A stretch of DNA of 64,000 nucleotides. It comes from a virus. The notes beneath the pieces are model-generated. The model saw only the letters and a program-made list of their open reading frames with translations. It was not told the origin of the DNA and searched no databases. The stretch lies in IMG/VR virus record IMGVR_UViG_3300035698_010479, positions 1 to 64,000 of that record. One strand, given 5' to 3'. Positions within the stretch are counted from its first letter, which is position 1, and each line of letters begins with the position of its first letter. Of the stretch, positions 26,603-35,154 are shown one piece after another. The translations under genes and the position numbers were made by a program.

Positions 26603-26974
26603 ATGGCAAAATCTGTAGGTTTGAGTTTCAACAGAGTAAATCTCTTGGGTAGAGTAACCGGCGATCCTGTTGTAAATGGTGAGTGGGTAACTTTCAATCT
26701 TAAAACTATTGTACCAAAACTTGGAGCAGACAATAAGTGGCAAGAGGCAGAAGTTATGGTACCAATTTTGACAAATGATCAAAGAAAAGTAGACACTGTA
26801 AACAGCTTTGTACAGGATGAACGTCAACTGTATGTAGAAGGTTACGTAGAAGCATGGGAAGGTGGCTGTGGTGTATTCCTTAGCATGATTAAACTTGGTT
26901 CCAAAACCATGTTTGATCCTGATGCTAATGGTGGACAACAGCAGGGTAGTAAGAAAGGTAATTTCCCTAGTTAA
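26603..26974 (+). CDS. ssb: single-stranded DNA-binding protein, 123 aa
   Basis: FNRVNLLGRVTGDPVV at residues 9-24 is the SSB OB-fold opening. It is followed by WVTFNLKT and RQLYVEGYVEAWEGG, and a flexible Gly/Gln-rich tail ends in GNFPS rather than the classical acidic DDDIPF. It protects single-stranded DNA in replication. Located between the RNA polymerase and the helicase. Confidence 0.8.
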   Translation: MAKSVGLSFNRVNLLGRVTGDPVVNGEWVTFNLKTIVPKLGADNKWQEAEVMVPILTNDQRKVDTVNSFVQDERQLYVEGYVEAWEGGCGVFLSMIKLGSKTMFDPDANGGQQQGSKKGNFPS

Positions 26975-26986
26975 TGTAATAATGTA

Positions 26987-27021
26987 CATGAGTAGTAGTT
27001 ACTTTAGCTACTACTCATGTT
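26987..27021 (+). terminator. strong hairpin after the ssb gene
   Basis: A 12-base perfect stem (CATGAGTAGTAG with CTACTACTCATG, 26987-27019) has a nine-base loop and leads into TTTC. Probably a terminator or attenuator between ssb and the helicase operon. Confidence 0.7.
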
Positions 27022-27036
27022 TCAGATGGAGAAACT

Positions 27037-27441
27037 ATGCAACCAGATGTAAGTTTACAAAAAATAAATACACCAAAAGATATCAACATTGACAAAGCTA
27101 CATCACAAGAGGGTCGGTTGTTGGAATTAGAAGCTAAGATGTGCTCTATTGCACAAATGCTTTATATGTTTAAAAGGTCCGGCTTACCTAAAAAAGTAGT
27201 TTTAACAAAACGCAACACTACTGAAGAAGGAATACCTTTTAACACATGTTATCTTGGGTATACTAAGGGTTCAATATACCCGTATATACTTGTCGTAACC
27301 GAAGAAGGTAAGTATACTATAGGAGATAAAGAGTTTGAAACATTTGAAACGTCCACTGAATACTTATGTGGTAATGGCACAGATGGTTTTAAGTTTTGGC
27401 AAACATTTGAAGGTATCTCTTTAGCTGAGTCTATCAAATGA
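27037..27441 (+). CDS. hypothetical protein with DUF2924/RAMA-like C-terminal half, 134 aa
   Basis: The second half has the order of a RAMA-type DNA-associated domain: GLPKKVVLTKRN, a Y/I-rich strand, then GDKEFETFETSTEYLCGNGT and GFKFWQTF, as in G-x-x-Y-x-S-x-S-x-A-A-x-x-x-T-G...W-x-F-W. Such domains accompany recombination and modification proteins. The start of the helicase overlaps its stop. Moderate to low confidence in the family. Confidence 0.45.
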   Translation: MQPDVSLQKINTPKDINIDKATSQEGRLLELEAKMCSIAQMLYMFKRSGLPKKVVLTKRNTTEEGIPFNTCYLGYTKGSIYPYILVVTEEGKYTIGDKEFETFETSTEYLCGNGTDGFKFWQTFEGISLAESIK

Positions 27442-29876
27442 AAGTAGAAATATGTAATGTGTTAATTGTAGATATAACTAATGAAGCATTATTACAGGTA
27501 GTACTGGAGGATCTTACATATGACAATCCACTGTATAAAGAAGCTGTAAAGGCATTTAGGTCTACAAGAGGTATTCCACAAGTATTAAAAAACTTGTCAT
27601 TCTCTAATGGTCTTTATCAATTACCACGAGGATACTTTAATAGACTTTGTACAATTGCAGCGGACCTTGATATTGAAATTGAAATTACTGATACCAGGTC
27701 TATTGTACCATTTGAAACTACATATAACCACAGTGTTCATTTGCGTGATTATCAAATGACAGCTCTACAAACACTATCTAATTTTTCAGATGGGTTATTA
27801 GTAGCACCTGCTGGTAGTGGTAAAACAATTATAGGTATAGCTACAATATTAATGTGCGGTCAAAAGAGTTTATGGGTAACTCATACAAAACAATTATTAT
27901 TTCAATTTGTTGATAGAATAAAAGAATTTGTTGACATACCTGACGATGATATAGGTTTGATATATGATGGTAAATGGGATGCAGAAAAACCAGTAACAGC
28001 TGCACTAGTACAAACTTTACGTACGGACAAAGATAAGTTATCTGATATATCGCAAAATTTTGGTACTATAATAACTGATGAATGTCTAATATCAGGTACA
28101 AAGATAACTTTAATAAATGGGGATGAGAAGCTAGTAGAAGATGTTAATAATGGTGATGTAACGTTATATGGTGAAGTAAGTCATAAATTTAATAGATGTA
28201 CAAGAAAAACTATTGAATTAAGAACAGGGCACGGTAAGTTAGAAGGTACACTTACTCACCTACTACCAGTAATTACTAAAGAAAAAGAAACCATTGGCCC
28301 AGAAAATAAATTTAAGTCTTTTAAAGAAATTGATGTAGAATTTAAACCAATGAGTAGTATAAATGAAGAAGATTATTTATTATATTTACCTTCCTCACCA
28401 CATACTACAAAACATACGATTGGTAAAGTAAAGGCTAGATTATTAGCATTAATTGCCTGTGATGGTCATATAACAAAAAACTTGACTTGTCTACAGGTAG
28501 GTATAGTGAAAGACAAAGCTTGGTTTATTAACGAGATGATCATGAGTACTAGTATATTTAATGACGGCGACTTAAGGTATAGTAATTGTAAAAGGGGTGA
28601 CTTAATTATAAGGGAATATTCTAAAAAAGCAGTAACCTTTGTAAATTCATACGTACCTAAAGGTAATAAATCTAAACTTATAACAGTTCCTAAAATTATA
28701 AAAGAAACATCATTAGAAGAAATAAGTGATTACCTTCAAGTGGTATTTGACACAGAAGGGTCTGTCACAAATCAAATCTCAGTTACTATGTCTAATTTTA
28801 AGTACATTGAAGATATTCAGTTCCTTTTAAAAAAGTTCGGTATTATGGGTAGAATCATACCTATAAAGCGAAATGGGTATTCAAGAATAGCTATAAATGG
28901 TTATGACGCTCTACTTTTTTATACTAAAATTGGTTTTTCTATAGAGAGAAAACAAAAAGCACTATTTGAATTACTTAAAAAAACAAAAACTTTTATACGT
29001 ACAGTGTTATTTAGAGGCGTAACTTATAGATGTGTACCTATATTAGAAAAAACACATAATAATATTTTTAGGGTAGTATATGATTTCACCACAAAAGAAC
29101 ATTTATTTTCTGCAAATGGTGTATTAAGTTCTAATTGTCACCACCAACCCAGTTCCACATTTACTGAGGTGATAACTCAGCTTAATCCGTATTACTTATT
29201 TGGATTGACTGCTACTCCATCAAGACGGGATGGGCTAGAGACTGTTCTGTACCAAAATCTTGGACCAATAAGACATACAATACCAAGAACAGCAGTAGCA
29301 GATAGAATATTGACACCTGTGGTGTATACAAGACATTTAAATATTGATGGAATACCGGACGAAGTATCTTATCAAAAACTCTTGCAAATTTTAGTTAAGA
29401 GTACTGTACGTAATAATATTATAACAAAAGACGTTGTGGAACAAGCACGTGGTGGTAATATATGTATTGTGGTAACTGAAAGAGTACCACATGCAGAAAC
29501 ACTATATAATAAAATTAAAAAGTTATGGCCAAATACTGGAATAATGGTAGGTAAACATTCTGATAAACTACGTGATAAAACACTTGTAGGTTTGAAAGAT
29601 GGTAGTGTAACTGTATTAATTTGTACATCTCATCTACTAGGTGAAGGCTTCGATTTCGCACCACTAAATAGGTTGTTCATAACACTTCCTATTCGTAATC
29701 CAACTAGATGTGAACAGTTAGTTGGTAGAGTACAAAGAATAAGTGAAGGAAAAACAGACGCTTTTATATTTGATTACGTTGATAATCATGGTTTAACAAA
29801 GCATCAATATCGAAATTTTGGGGATAAAGGTTGTCGGTATAATGTATACAAGAAACTTGGCTGTACTATTTTATAA
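27438..29876 (+). CDS. SF2 DNA/RNA helicase interrupted by an intein, 812 aa precursor
   Basis: Extein residues 1-215 and 567-812 give a helicase of about 461 residues. Q-like LRDYQMTALQTL, Walker A APAGSGKTII, DECHH once spliced (motif II), FGLTATPSR (motif III), then LLGEGFDFAPLNRL and QLVGRVQRISEGK (motifs V and VI). This is the UvsW/XPB-like DExH group, used by phages in recombination or branched-DNA processing. The intein splits the ATPase motif between Glu215 and Cys567, so the protein is inactive until spliced. ATG 27438 overlaps the previous stop. Confidence 0.9.
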   Translation: MKVEICNVLIVDITNEALLQVVLEDLTYDNPLYKEAVKAFRSTRGIPQVLKNLSFSNGLYQLPRGYFNRLCTIAADLDIEIEITDTRSIVPFETTYNHSVHLRDYQMTALQTLSNFSDGLLVAPAGSGKTIIGIATILMCGQKSLWVTHTKQLLFQFVDRIKEFVDIPDDDIGLIYDGKWDAEKPVTAALVQTLRTDKDKLSDISQNFGTIITDECLISGTKITLINGDEKLVEDVNNGDVTLYGEVSHKFNRCTRKTIELRTGHGKLEGTLTHLLPVITKEKETIGPENKFKSFKEIDVEFKPMSSINEEDYLLYLPSSPHTTKHTIGKVKARLLALIACDGHITKNLTCLQVGIVKDKAWFINEMIMSTSIFNDGDLRYSNCKRGDLIIREYSKKAVTFVNSYVPKGNKSKLITVPKIIKETSLEEISDYLQVVFDTEGSVTNQISVTMSNFKYIEDIQFLLKKFGIMGRIIPIKRNGYSRIAINGYDALLFYTKIGFSIERKQKALFELLKKTKTFIRTVLFRGVTYRCVPILEKTHNNIFRVVYDFTTKEHLFSANGVLSSNCHHQPSSTFTEVITQLNPYYLFGLTATPSRRDGLETVLYQNLGPIRHTIPRTAVADRILTPVVYTRHLNIDGIPDEVSYQKLLQILVKSTVRNNIITKDVVEQARGGNICIVVTERVPHAETLYNKIKKLWPNTGIMVGKHSDKLRDKTLVGLKDGSVTVLICTSHLLGEGFDFAPLNRLFITLPIRNPTRCEQLVGRVQRISEGKTDAFIFDYVDNHGLTKHQYRNFGDKGCRYNVYKKLGCTIL
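28083..29135 (+). mobile_element. intein with LAGLIDADG homing endonuclease, 351 aa
   Basis: Begins with Cys216 (CLISGTKITLINGDEKLV, block A) and ends SANGVLSSN before Cys567 of the extein. TLTHLLPV matches block B. Two dodecapeptides, LLALIACDGHI and LQVVFDTEGSV, mark a LAGLIDADG endonuclease. The penultimate residue is Ser instead of the usual His, seen in some active inteins. It is inserted exactly within the DECH ATPase motif, a conserved site favoured by inteins. Confidence 0.92.
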
Positions 29877-29940
29877 TGATTACATATTTTTCTTGTGGTT
29901 GGTTTTTATTTATAAGTATATAATCATGAGGTAATAATTT

Positions 29941-31044
29941 ATGCAGATAGAAAAGTCAGTAGTTATGTCAAATATTGCAGGTATTGAAGATAGTTTAATA
30001 AGAATGCCTGCAATATTAAGAAAAGAATTACAAGTAAATTTAGGTAATATTATTCTTGTTAGGGGACTACCCTTGCAAGTTAATAAAATGTTTAGTCAAG
30101 AAGTTATGTCTAGTGTATGTAAAGCATATGTTTCTGAAAATGTGTTAAAAAAATTAGGTATTCCAACACATAATCTATCAGTTGAGCAACATATAACTAT
30201 GGGATGTGACCCAGAATTATTTTTAGTTGACTCCAAAACAAATAAATTATATAACCCCGGATTTTTGGTTAAAAAAACAGCTCCTGTTGGGTATGATGGT
30301 ATGCTAGCAGAACTTAGACCTAACCCAGATGTAGATCCAGATAAAGTAATAAAGAATTTATACCAGTTAATAATTAATTTAAAAAATGTACTAGTAAAAA
30401 ATAATCTACATCATGTAAGAATGATAGCTAGGTCTAGTGGGTGGAACTTATTTGCGGGATTCCATGTACATCTTGGCATACCTAAGAAACTACTCGATCC
30501 TGGTATGCCTAATTATATAAAAATACTTAGAGTAATATTAAAATCATTGGATTACTACGTGGGTACTCTTGCAGTATTAGCAGAAGGAGTTGATTTTACA
30601 AGAAGATGTAATCCACTAGTAGCTTATGGTAAAGTTGGTGATTTTAGAGTTGATAATAGAACTTTAGAGTATAGAGTACCTGGTGGTGCATTACTTAAAC
30701 ACCCAGATATAGCAAGGGGTTTAATAAGCGTAGCATCATTAGTAGCACACGATGTAATTGAAAGATTGCGTATATTTACAAATGATTTTGTTGGTGAAAT
30801 AGCCGATGAGAGTATCTTGGCGAAGGAAATATATCCAAATTTAATAGACACACAGAGTATGTTTCAATTAATATGTGCACCAGATGTCAGTAAAGCTTGG
30901 GAGGAAATAAATAACATAAACCAAGATCTAAGTTGCATGGTTAATTATGATTATTACAGTGAGGCATTGGAAAAGTTTTATAACTTACTACATTTAAAAA
31001 TAGCTGATGATATTTGGCTGAATTGGAGTAAAATAGATGTATAA
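29941..31044 (+). CDS. phage-type COOH-NH2 ligase, 367 aa
   Basis: TMGCDPELFLVDSKTNKLY is the family opening, here at about residue 88 after an extra N-terminal domain. It is followed by YDGMLAELRPNPDVD, GFHVHLGIPKKL and NRTLEYRVPGGALLKHP, the Glu, His and Arg residues expected at the metal/ATP site. It should form an amide bond between a carboxylate and an amine. Its stop overlaps the next amidoligase (ATG 31037), suggesting a functional pair. Confidence 0.85.
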   Translation: MQIEKSVVMSNIAGIEDSLIRMPAILRKELQVNLGNIILVRGLPLQVNKMFSQEVMSSVCKAYVSENVLKKLGIPTHNLSVEQHITMGCDPELFLVDSKTNKLYNPGFLVKKTAPVGYDGMLAELRPNPDVDPDKVIKNLYQLIINLKNVLVKNNLHHVRMIARSSGWNLFAGFHVHLGIPKKLLDPGMPNYIKILRVILKSLDYYVGTLAVLAEGVDFTRRCNPLVAYGKVGDFRVDNRTLEYRVPGGALLKHPDIARGLISVASLVAHDVIERLRIFTNDFVGEIADESILAKEIYPNLIDTQSMFQLICAPDVSKAWEEINNINQDLSCMVNYDYYSEALEKFYNLLHLKIADDIWLNWSKIDV

Positions 31045-32644
31045 CGATAAATGGATTTTCTTTAGTAATTTACCCGGAAAGCCTTCTCTAACAAACGAAG
31101 AAGTTAAATATTGGTTAGGGAGTTTAAATAAAGTATTAAAAGTAGGAGTTGAGTTTGAGTTTAACTTACAGGATGCTAAGGGCTTCTGTAGAGGTGCAAG
31201 TGAGAGTTGTCCGTGTATTAAAATGGATGACGCGCATGATTGCTGGAAAGTATGTCTTAACGAACATGAATGTAAAAACGAATTTGGTAAAGATTTTCAA
31301 GCCAATTGTCATAAACAGTTTTGTAGTGGTTTTAGAAGTGCCTGCATATCGTGTAAAGATTTCAAAGTAAATTGTTTGAATTGTAAATATATGTACGATC
31401 CAAGTTATGACCCTGACTCTATAAGAAATTTTTTACGGAGTTCTTTAGATCCATCTAAAAGTTATGGTAACTTAAGCCGGTCAGGTGTACATAGTGTAAT
31501 ATGTGACGGTTCTTTGTTAGGAGAAGGTCAGGAAGGTAAGGGTGTTGAAATTATCACGGTAGGCAGGCGTGTAGATTATTGGGAATTTTATAATATGATA
31601 AGTAATATTATTTCTATGTCTATAGAAAAAGGTGCTTACGTAAACGAAAGATGTTCCACACACATACATGTTCTTGGAGGTTATTTCGAGGCACGTGAAA
31701 ATAATTCAAAATATAGTGATGTAAATGACCTGGAAAAGCCGTTACCACAAATAGTGTTAGCCAATTTCCACCAGTTATGTAGAAGGTACCAAAACGCTAT
31801 TACTTGGATGTCAATGGGTTTAGATAAACCTGACCGTTTAACTAGATGGGAAAAGTACAGAGTATCGTTACTAAATACTTCACCAGTATCCATGTCAATG
31901 CAAGATATTATACGTAGATTAGAGGAAATTTCATATAAACCAAGAGGTAAATATGCTTGGACTAACTACATGTATTCAAAATTTGACAAAAATAACGATA
32001 TAACCAGGTTGCATGTAGAATTACGTGCATTAGATGGTATGATGTCTACAAGCGTTGTAACAGCAATGTGCTGCCTGTACCAAGCAATGATGATGAAAGC
32101 AGTAGAGATATCAAAATACGGTTTATTAGAGCTAGGTTCAAAAGAATGGTTTGAACAGACGCTTGATGTTAAGAACAACATGATGAATAACTGCCCTCAA
32201 GGTTGGTCAGAAAACAGATTTTCAGATACCTCTAATTTGAGAGAGGAACAAAAAGATATTTTACGTATGGAGTCTCTTGATCTTCTCAACCAATTGAAGC
32301 ATTTGTTAATGAGAACTGGCCCTTCTTTTGAAGTACTTGAGAAACTGGCACAAAAACCTGTAGCTTTCTTTAGATGTGATGGGGACTCTTGGGAAACCAT
32401 TGAAGAATATTTTGCTGTATTCAGAGCTAGTGAAACTATTCTAGATCAAAAACTTGACGAAATAATTGATTTTAGGACAGTGTCTGGGTGTGTGAATGAA
32501 TTAGCTTGGTTAGATCAAGTTAGTGGTATGTTAGTTAAAGAAGGTATAGCTACATCTGAGCAAGTACTAAATACAATAGCTATTCATAAACGAAATGGTC
32601 TGTGTATATGGTCTGATAACCTCGGTACCTTATTAAAAGTATAA
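31037..32644 (+). CDS. amidoligase with Cys-rich insertion, 535 aa
   Basis: Core motifs of the amidoligase family: VGVEFEFNL (residues 36-44), GKGVEIITVG, ERCSTHIHVLGG and RLHVELRALDG. Between the first and second lies an insertion at about 50-120 with some fifteen Cys and several His (ESCPCIK, HECKNEF, CHKQFCSG, CISCKDF, NCLNCKYMY), predicted to bind two or more zinc ions, perhaps to hold a substrate peptide. The gene partly overlaps the ligase before it. A long helical C-terminus follows. Substrate unknown. Confidence 0.8.
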   Translation: MYNDKWIFFSNLPGKPSLTNEEVKYWLGSLNKVLKVGVEFEFNLQDAKGFCRGASESCPCIKMDDAHDCWKVCLNEHECKNEFGKDFQANCHKQFCSGFRSACISCKDFKVNCLNCKYMYDPSYDPDSIRNFLRSSLDPSKSYGNLSRSGVHSVICDGSLLGEGQEGKGVEIITVGRRVDYWEFYNMISNIISMSIEKGAYVNERCSTHIHVLGGYFEARENNSKYSDVNDLEKPLPQIVLANFHQLCRRYQNAITWMSMGLDKPDRLTRWEKYRVSLLNTSPVSMSMQDIIRRLEEISYKPRGKYAWTNYMYSKFDKNNDITRLHVELRALDGMMSTSVVTAMCCLYQAMMMKAVEISKYGLLELGSKEWFEQTLDVKNNMMNNCPQGWSENRFSDTSNLREEQKDILRMESLDLLNQLKHLLMRTGPSFEVLEKLAQKPVAFFRCDGDSWETIEEYFAVFRASETILDQKLDEIIDFRTVSGCVNELAWLDQVSGMLVKEGIATSEQVLNTIAIHKRNGLCIWSDNLGTLLKV

Positions 32645-32648
32645 TTTA

Positions 32649-32681
32649 AACTAAGCAGCTATATCTTATGGCTGCTTAGTT
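32649..32681 (+). terminator. hairpin after the amidoligase pair
   Basis: An 11-base perfect stem AACTAAGCAGC/GCTGCTTAGTT with an 11-base loop, followed by AAAAAG. A run of A rather than T follows on the + strand, so it may terminate weakly or stabilise the transcript. Confidence 0.6.
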
Positions 32682-32694
32682 AAAAAGAGGATAT

Positions 32695-33426
32695 ATGAGT
32701 GATATTTTTGGTTTTACTTTATTAAAAAATAATAGAATGAGTAAGGAAAGTATTATTACTCTTACAGCTCTTTTAATCAAGAGCCAGTTTGGTCCTATTG
32801 AAGAAATCAACTTGGCGGTAGCTACAGATAGTGCAATTCACATTATACGTACAGATATGTCGGTAAATAATTTCACAGTATCAAAAGAGTTCTTTAATTT
32901 CTTTGAAAATGTTACAAAAGATCAGAAAATCTTCTCATTGATAGGTAGTTTTAAAAATACTAAAAATGCTGAAGAATATAATACATCGGAAGAAAGGGCC
33001 TTAGCTGTTTATGGAGAAGCTGTGTGTGTTCAAAAGGAGTGCGAATTTACAGATGTACAATTTGGTGGTGATGTTGTTGCTGAAGTGTTGGATAGGTATG
33101 AATATGCAGCTGATATTACATCACGTATAAAAACTGCAGCTAAGGATGTACGGCTATACGCTGGAATACATGCAGCCTACCCATCTACCCTGTTATTAGC
33201 AAAACATACAGCAGACCCTTTACGTATTTGTATGTTTGCTACATACGGTGTGCTTATTTTTTCTTCTATTATAACAAGTATTGATAAAGTAACAACTCAG
33301 TTATTACTTGGAAAAAAAGAAGATGTTGATATATTCTCACACCAAGCTTTTCTGCTCTGTATGGATAGTAATAAATACAAGGTAGTTAACTCTTATCCTG
33401 GAAATGTAAATTATGCAATTAAATGA
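32695..33426 (+). CDS. hypothetical protein, 243 aa
   Basis: ATG 32695 after AAAGAGGAT. A mixed alpha/beta protein with hydrophobic C-terminal helices (FATYGVLIFSSIITSI). No recognised motif. The next gene begins within its end, so it belongs to the same operon. Confidence 0.6.
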   Translation: MSDIFGFTLLKNNRMSKESIITLTALLIKSQFGPIEEINLAVATDSAIHIIRTDMSVNNFTVSKEFFNFFENVTKDQKIFSLIGSFKNTKNAEEYNTSEERALAVYGEAVCVQKECEFTDVQFGGDVVAEVLDRYEYAADITSRIKTAAKDVRLYAGIHAAYPSTLLLAKHTADPLRICMFATYGVLIFSSIITSIDKVTTQLLLGKKEDVDIFSHQAFLLCMDSNKYKVVNSYPGNVNYAIK

Positions 33427-34975
33427 AAAGTTTTTACTTGGTTATGGTAAAATAAATGGAATAGCTTGTAATGGTATAAATATATCAAAGCTACAGCCCA
33501 TTATATACACAGAATTACCTGGTGCTGGCACATGTTATACGATGACCCAGTTTGGTCTGCCTTATTTAAGGAGGCCTTGGGAGCTTGGTCAAGAAAGAAT
33601 GTCTAATATAGTACAAGGTGATATCGCTAGACATAAAGTTATATCAAACAAAGAAATTTCTTTTATGTTAGATTTTACTGACACAAAGAAATTAAACATG
33701 GACTTCTTGTTGTCTATGGCCGAGGGTAGCAAAAGATGTACTTTTATAATGACTGGTACACGTTTCCAAAACATAGTTAATAGTCTGTCAAAATTACATA
33801 ATACCTACAAAGTTTTTTCCAAAACTTATGAATATTATGAAGAAAATTCTAAAATGGATAATAACTATATATTTATGTTATCTATTTATGATTTGTCTAC
33901 AATAGTTGCTAATTTAAAGAATAAGCAACTGACAGGTTTTGGTTTAGCTGTAGAGGTGTTGAATAAATATAATACATCAAGATATAAAGTGCCAATGTTA
34001 AGTTATGCACAATATATGATTTATACAAATAACTATGATGACGTATACTACAGAGATTGTGTAGAGATTATACGTTTTTCAAGTATCAACTACGGTAGCC
34101 TTTCAGAAAATGTTAATAGCTTTAAAGCTCGTCAAATAGATGAAGAATTTATAGGTGATATATGTGTAAAAAAAGATATTGTTAAAAAAGGTGAACCACT
34201 TAAAAGTGCACGAAGACCAGTAGGACCTACTGTACCCAAAATAGTATTAAAATACGCTAATAACGACAATGATGGTGTGCCAAAACCAGTTTATGACAAT
34301 ATGCCACAAATGGATTATGATTTAGTATATGATGATTTAGAAAAATACGCTGCAGAGGTAAAAATTGCTATAAAACCTGCAGGCAATCCACTTACTGGAA
34401 AACCATTTGATAATCCATTTGAAGTAAAAGCAGCGCAGTTTGACGTTGTACCTATGGAACCTTTAATGGAACAAGAAAAACCATTACGTTTTAAGACAAA
34501 TAAACAAAAATTAGGCAAAAATGCTGTTGGAAAATCTTATGAAGAATTTGTAAAAGAAAAAAGAGACTATACAAATTCAAAGAAAATCCCAATGCCGATG
34601 CCAGTGTCTACACCGATTCCTATTGATGTATCTAATATAGACTTTGTAGATATAGAAACAAAAGTAGATGATTGGTGGGGTGAAGGACCAGTAACAGAAA
34701 AAGTAGAAAATGATTTGGAAATAGCTGCTTCGCTTGAGAGTGATGGTGGTGCACAAAAAAGTGTAAGTCTTAGAGAAATGGCAAAAAAATCCAAAATGGA
34801 CGTGTACTCCAAAATGTATGGTAAAACACAGCCTAAATATCAAGGAAGACCTACTGCAAAAAAAACGTTGGTAGATCTAGACTCAAGTGATTATGAAAAA
34901 TATGAGTCTATTGCTAGAGAGGACGTTATGCAAGAGCTAAGAAAAATACAAACAGTAACTAAAAAGAAGCGTTAG
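33413..34975 (+). CDS. hypothetical protein with Pro/Lys-rich C-terminal half, 520 aa
   Basis: ATG 33413 overlaps the previous gene. Residues 1-240 look folded (LPGAGTCYTMTQFGLPYLRR, then mixed helices and strands). From about 255 the sequence becomes low-complexity, with Pro, Lys and Asp (KIPMPMPVSTPIPIDVSNID), and ends in a basic KKKR tail, which could be a nucleic-acid or scaffold tail. No family recognised. It precedes the amidotransferase and ligase genes. Confidence 0.6.
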   Translation: MQLNEKFLLGYGKINGIACNGINISKLQPIIYTELPGAGTCYTMTQFGLPYLRRPWELGQERMSNIVQGDIARHKVISNKEISFMLDFTDTKKLNMDFLLSMAEGSKRCTFIMTGTRFQNIVNSLSKLHNTYKVFSKTYEYYEENSKMDNNYIFMLSIYDLSTIVANLKNKQLTGFGLAVEVLNKYNTSRYKVPMLSYAQYMIYTNNYDDVYYRDCVEIIRFSSINYGSLSENVNSFKARQIDEEFIGDICVKKDIVKKGEPLKSARRPVGPTVPKIVLKYANNDNDGVPKPVYDNMPQMDYDLVYDDLEKYAAEVKIAIKPAGNPLTGKPFDNPFEVKAAQFDVVPMEPLMEQEKPLRFKTNKQKLGKNAVGKSYEEFVKEKRDYTNSKKIPMPMPVSTPIPIDVSNIDFVDIETKVDDWWGEGPVTEKVENDLEIAASLESDGGAQKSVSLREMAKKSKMDVYSKMYGKTQPKYQGRPTAKKTLVDLDSSDYEKYESIAREDVMQELRKIQTVTKKKR

Positions 34976-35154
34976 ATAGTTCTGTGTATAAAACTATGCG
35001 CGTTGGTGGGAAATTAGTACATCTTTCAACTATTCAACTATTTCTACTGACTCTTCTACATCCCTTAGCTATCACGATTCAATGAAATTTGCAAAATTTA
35101 TTAGTTAAATAAGTAAACATATGTTTGCTAACAACAACGAGAGGAATTCTAAAT
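34976..35154 (+). promoter_or_regulatory. 179-base leader before the amidotransferase gene
   Basis: A less AT-rich stretch with short runs of CTACTGACTCTTC character, then AT-rich sequence and the ribosome site GAGAGG before ATG 35155. No convincing hairpin or promoter pair is seen, but the gap is long for this genome and probably starts a transcript. Confidence 0.3.
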
